The notes beneath the pieces are model-generated. The model saw only the letters and a list, made by a program, of their open reading frames with translations, was not told the origin of the DNA and searched no databases. A DNA stretch of 51,655 nucleotides from VEQN01 sp036405975 (GTDB lineage Bacteria > Patescibacteriota > Minisyncoccia > Phycocordibacterales > CAIZLB01): contig DASWWM010000027.1 of assembly GCA_036405975.1 (NCBI GenBank), positions 1 through 51,655 on the forward strand. The letters run 5' to 3'. Position 1 is the stretch's first letter. Each line of letters begins with the position of its first letter. The position numbers were made by a program, and so were the translations under genes. Below, in pieces: positions 49,414-51,655 of the stretch.

Positions 49414-49447
49414 TTACCGATAACCGCGCCTCGCGCAGATAAAAAAT

Positions 49448-50512
49448 ATGTCATTCACAATCACAAAGCACGGACCACTCGACGATAACGAGTACGAAAT
49501 CGAAGGAGAGATCCACGCCGACATCGTAAAGCAGTTCAGGGAAAAGGCAGTTAAGGACCTCGGCATGGCGACAAAGGTAGATGGCTTCCGACCAGGACAT
49601 GTCCCTGAGAAGATCGTCGTGGACCGGTTCGGAGAAGTCGCTGTAACAGAAGAAGCAGGCCGACTCGCGCTTGAAAGCAACTACGGAGAAATCCTCGGAA
49701 AGGCGATCGACAAGGCGAAGATCAGGCCTCTCGGCTCCCCTGCGGTAACAATCACGAAAGTCGCTCCAGGAGAGGCATTCGGATTCAAGATCAAGACCGC
49801 ACTCATGCCTGAAGTAAAGATCAAGGATTATGCAAAGGTCGCAAAGAAGGTAATGGCCGACAAGACAGAAGTGCGAGTAACTGACAAGGAAGTCGACGAG
49901 GCAATCGTGGATCTCCAGAAGCAGGTAGCCCACTCTGACTATCATGCGAACAATCCTGACGATCACGGACATGATCATTCAGACCTCCCTCTTCCTGAAG
50001 TAAATGAAGAATTCATCAAGAAGTTTGGACCATTTGAGACCATCGAGGCATTCCGAGAAAAAGTCTTCGAAGGCGTATCAGTCGAAAAGACTCGAAAGGA
50101 GAAGGAGAAGAAGCGACTCATGATTATCGAAGAGCTCATCAAGACAGCAGAGATCAAGATGCCGAAGATGCTTGTAGACTCTGAACTCAGCCGAATGCTC
50201 AGCGAGCTCAGCGCAAATATCTCTCAGATGGGACTCGATCTCGAGACATACCTCAAGCATGTCGGAAAAGGCATCGAGGAGCTCAAGAAGGAATGGCTTC
50301 CCGACGCCGAGAAGCGAGCTAAAACCCAGCTCATCATGAATCAGATCGCTCTCGACGAGAAGATCACGGTTTCAGAAGAAGAGATCAATAAAGAAGTCGA
50401 GCAGATCATGCAGCACTACAAAGACGCGGACAAGACTCGGGCGCAGATCTACGTCGAGACAATCCTCCTCAATGAGAAAGTCTGGGCATGGCTCGAAGAA
50501 CAGGGCAAGTAG
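49448..50512 (+). CDS. tig: Trigger factor lacking the PPIase domain
   Basis: A 354-residue chaperone. Residues 1-130 are the ribosome-binding domain with the signature GFRPGHVPEKIV. The helical C-terminal domain starts at about 180 (VNEEFIKKFGPFETIEAFRE). The FKBP-type PPIase domain, normally about 85 residues between them, is missing; a His/Asp-rich linker (HSDYHANNPDDHGHDHSD) replaces it. Trigger factor is usually about 430 residues. It sits after ppa and is followed, after rsmE on the opposite strand, by clpP, as in the common tig-clpP-clpX order. Confidence 0.92.
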   Translation: MSFTITKHGPLDDNEYEIEGEIHADIVKQFREKAVKDLGMATKVDGFRPGHVPEKIVVDRFGEVAVTEEAGRLALESNYGEILGKAIDKAKIRPLGSPAVTITKVAPGEAFGFKIKTALMPEVKIKDYAKVAKKVMADKTEVRVTDKEVDEAIVDLQKQVAHSDYHANNPDDHGHDHSDLPLPEVNEEFIKKFGPFETIEAFREKVFEGVSVEKTRKEKEKKRLMIIEELIKTAEIKMPKMLVDSELSRMLSELSANISQMGLDLETYLKHVGKGIEELKKEWLPDAEKRAKTQLIMNQIALDEKITVSEEEINKEVEQIMQHYKDADKTRAQIYVETILLNEKVWAWLEEQGK

Positions 50513-50591
50513 TAAAACCTTATCCGACGTCCACTCACCATTGGTCGCGCGTCTCGCAGGGATCCATATAGCAAAAATGATATACGGAGAC

Positions 50592-50621
50592 AAAAAACCG
50601 CCCACAAAAGGGCGGTTTTTT
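50592..50621. terminator. Bidirectional terminator between tig and rsmE
   Basis: AAAAAACCGCCC/GGGCGGTTTTTT stem with an ACAAAA loop. It ends both converging units. Confidence 0.85.
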
Positions 50622-50649
50622 ATTTGTCGCAATGAGCTTAGCTACCTGT

Positions 50650-51495
50650 TTATGCAATCTTCATGAGAGTGACTGCGCTTATGGCAGCAGTCTCCGCCCG
50701 AAGCACATTCTCCCCTATTTTAGCTTTCTTTAATCCAAGTTCATCAAAATATTTCATCTCGGCTTCAGACCAACCACCTTCAGGCCCAATCAGGATGCCA
50801 ACTTCGCTGTCAGCTTTCAGTGCATCCTTCACATCGGCAAAGCCTGATCCATTCTGATGGAACAAGATAACCTGACCACCTTTCGCTGCAAAAGATTTAA
50901 CCGCGTCCTTAAGCTTGGCAGGCTCACCTATGGCCGGCACCGAAACTCGCCCAGACTGTTCCGCAGCCTCGATGGCGATGCGCTTAAGCCTTTCAAGATT
51001 CACATTCTTCTTGATAGTCCGATCAGCGATAACTGGAATAACACCGTCAATGCCAAGCTCGGTAGTCTTCTGCACAATCAGGTCAAAGTTATCGCCCTTA
51101 ACGATGCTGGCCAGAAGCCAAAGCTCTGGGCTAGCGTTCCCGGTTTTTCCGCTTGTCTTGGCAACTTTTCCGACTTTCTTGCTGGCAACCTTCTCAGTCT
51201 TTTTAGAAGACGCTTTCGCCTTCTTTGGCACAGCTTTTGGCTCCGGTGCCTTAAGCACCTCAAGGATAACCAGTTCTGCCTGTACCGGAGTCATGGATTC
51301 GATAAGAGCCAGCGACTCGGTCTTGCTGTCGTCAAAAAGCACAACCTGACTGCCGACCATGTATCGGAAAACGTTTTGCCACTGATGAATGAGCGCCCCT
51401 ATCTCCGCATCCTTATAAGAATCCAGCGAAATGCGGTCTGCAGGGCCGTTCTCAGCCAGTTTTTTGCCTTTTATATAGAATCTGTGCAACCTCAT
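50650..51495 (-). CDS. rsmE: 16S rRNA (uracil1498-N3)-methyltransferase with Lys-rich insertion
   Basis: Start set at MRLHRFYIKGKKLAENG (51493-51495), giving 281 residues; the frame extends 8 codons further over the promoter. It has the N-terminal PUA-like domain, then a SPOUT fold with VQKTTELGIDGVIPV, ILIGPEGGWSEAE and the trefoil-knot ENVLRAETAAISAV. Residues about 82-120 are an inserted low-complexity Lys/Ala/Ser run (KKAKASSKKTEKVASKK) between the two domains. Methylates 16S rRNA. It is on the opposite strand between tig and clpP. Confidence 0.92.
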   Translation of the reverse strand: MRLHRFYIKGKKLAENGPADRISLDSYKDAEIGALIHQWQNVFRYMVGSQVVLFDDSKTESLALIESMTPVQAELVILEVLKAPEPKAVPKKAKASSKKTEKVASKKVGKVAKTSGKTGNASPELWLLASIVKGDNFDLIVQKTTELGIDGVIPVIADRTIKKNVNLERLKRIAIEAAEQSGRVSVPAIGEPAKLKDAVKSFAAKGGQVILFHQNGSGFADVKDALKADSEVGILIGPEGGWSEAEMKYFDELGLKKAKIGENVLRAETAAISAVTLMKIA

Positions 51496-51503
51496 GCATA
51501 TAT

Positions 51504-51509
51504 AGTATA
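51504..51509 (-). promoter_or_regulatory. -10 of rsmE
   Basis: TATACT on the minus strand, ending 8 bases before the ATG. Leaderless pattern. Confidence 0.45.
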
Positions 51510-51543
51510 GTACGGGCATATTTAATCAAATAACCCGAAAAAC

Positions 51544-51655
51544 ATGCTTATTCCAACAGTTATCGAAAAATCACAGCACGGAGAAAGAGCGTACGATATC
51601 TACTCTAGGCTGCTCCGGGACAATATCATCTTCCTCGGCGGCGAGATCGATGACA
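51544..51655 (+). CDS. clpP: ATP-dependent Clp protease proteolytic subunit, C-terminus outside window
   Basis: The visible 37 residues (MLIPTVIEKSQHGERAYDIY, then SRLLRDNIIFLGGEIDD) are the ClpP N-terminus: the axial loop and the first strand with the RLL-x-x-R-IIFLG consensus. The Ser-His-Asp triad lies past the edge. ClpP with ClpX or ClpA degrades tagged proteins. Its place after tig is typical. Confidence 0.88.
   Translation, partial: MLIPTVIEKSQHGERAYDIYSRLLRDNIIFLGGEIDD

Noticed and set aside
1..51655. CRISPR array, IS element, prophage, rRNA or tRNA
   Set aside because: No regularly spaced repeats, transposase or integrase motifs, or rRNA/tRNA signatures were seen on either strand.

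Overview
The window looks like chromosomal DNA of a Candidate Phyla Radiation (Patescibacteria) bacterium, most likely Parcubacteria-like. The reasons are these. The spc ribosomal operon has no L30 gene between S5 and L15. Type IV pilus genes lie near a ComEC-type DNA-uptake channel. Several proteins are trimmed or extended, for example a trigger factor without its PPIase domain. Housekeeping genes lack Shine-Dalgarno (SD) sites, and many appear to be transcribed without a leader. The genetic code reads as standard: TGA acts as stop. I found no rRNA, tRNA, CRISPR array, IS element or phage.

Layout. 1-4726 (minus): ndk (cut by the window edge), a large TraG/VirB4-like ATPase, map and adk. 4791-8594: two small plus-strand genes, an ECF sigma factor with a DUF5667-like partner, and a membrane-anchored protein. 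8636-8960: a cloverleaf-like array of hairpins and a strong terminator. 8961-21340 (minus): secY and the spc/S10 ribosomal genes back to tuf. This cluster is split between rplB and rpsS by a 650-base gap that carries its own promoter and a small secreted-peptide gene on the opposite strand. 21570-25061: three solitary genes or RNAs with their own promoters or terminators, around an mpl-like Mur ligase. 25198-29989 (minus, with one plus-strand gene): fusA, a coiled-coil gene, a sugar nucleotidyltransferase, and rpsG-rpsL. 30128-37979: a site-2 protease, rpmB, a DUF1653 protein, a ComEC split into separate metallo-beta-lactamase and channel genes with sodA between them, rnhA, recJ and a HIT protein. 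38061-40140: pgk and tpiA. 40279-46676 (minus): a type IV pilus operon (pilB, pilC, three prepilins and a PilX-like surface protein). 46929-47183: a solitary two-TM protein. 47539-51655: nusA, ppa, tig and clpP (partial), with rsmE on the opposite strand.

The biology is mostly translation, protein export, folding and turnover. A second theme is pilus-driven uptake of DNA through ComEC, with RecJ and RNase H encoded beside it. Two architectural signals stand out. First, genes with their own promoter usually have the -10 hexamer only 5-9 bases before the start codon and no SD, which predicts leaderless mRNAs, while highly expressed genes use CGA as the main arginine codon. Second, about five small solitary transcription units (16765-17104, 21645-22366, 22368-22670, 24417-25061 and 46870-47308) look different: they have longer leaders, usually a good SD site, few CGA codons, and some share an AACAAACAAA-like leader motif. 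They look like a distinct, possibly acquired, class of cassette. All functional calls come from reading motifs; no database search was run.
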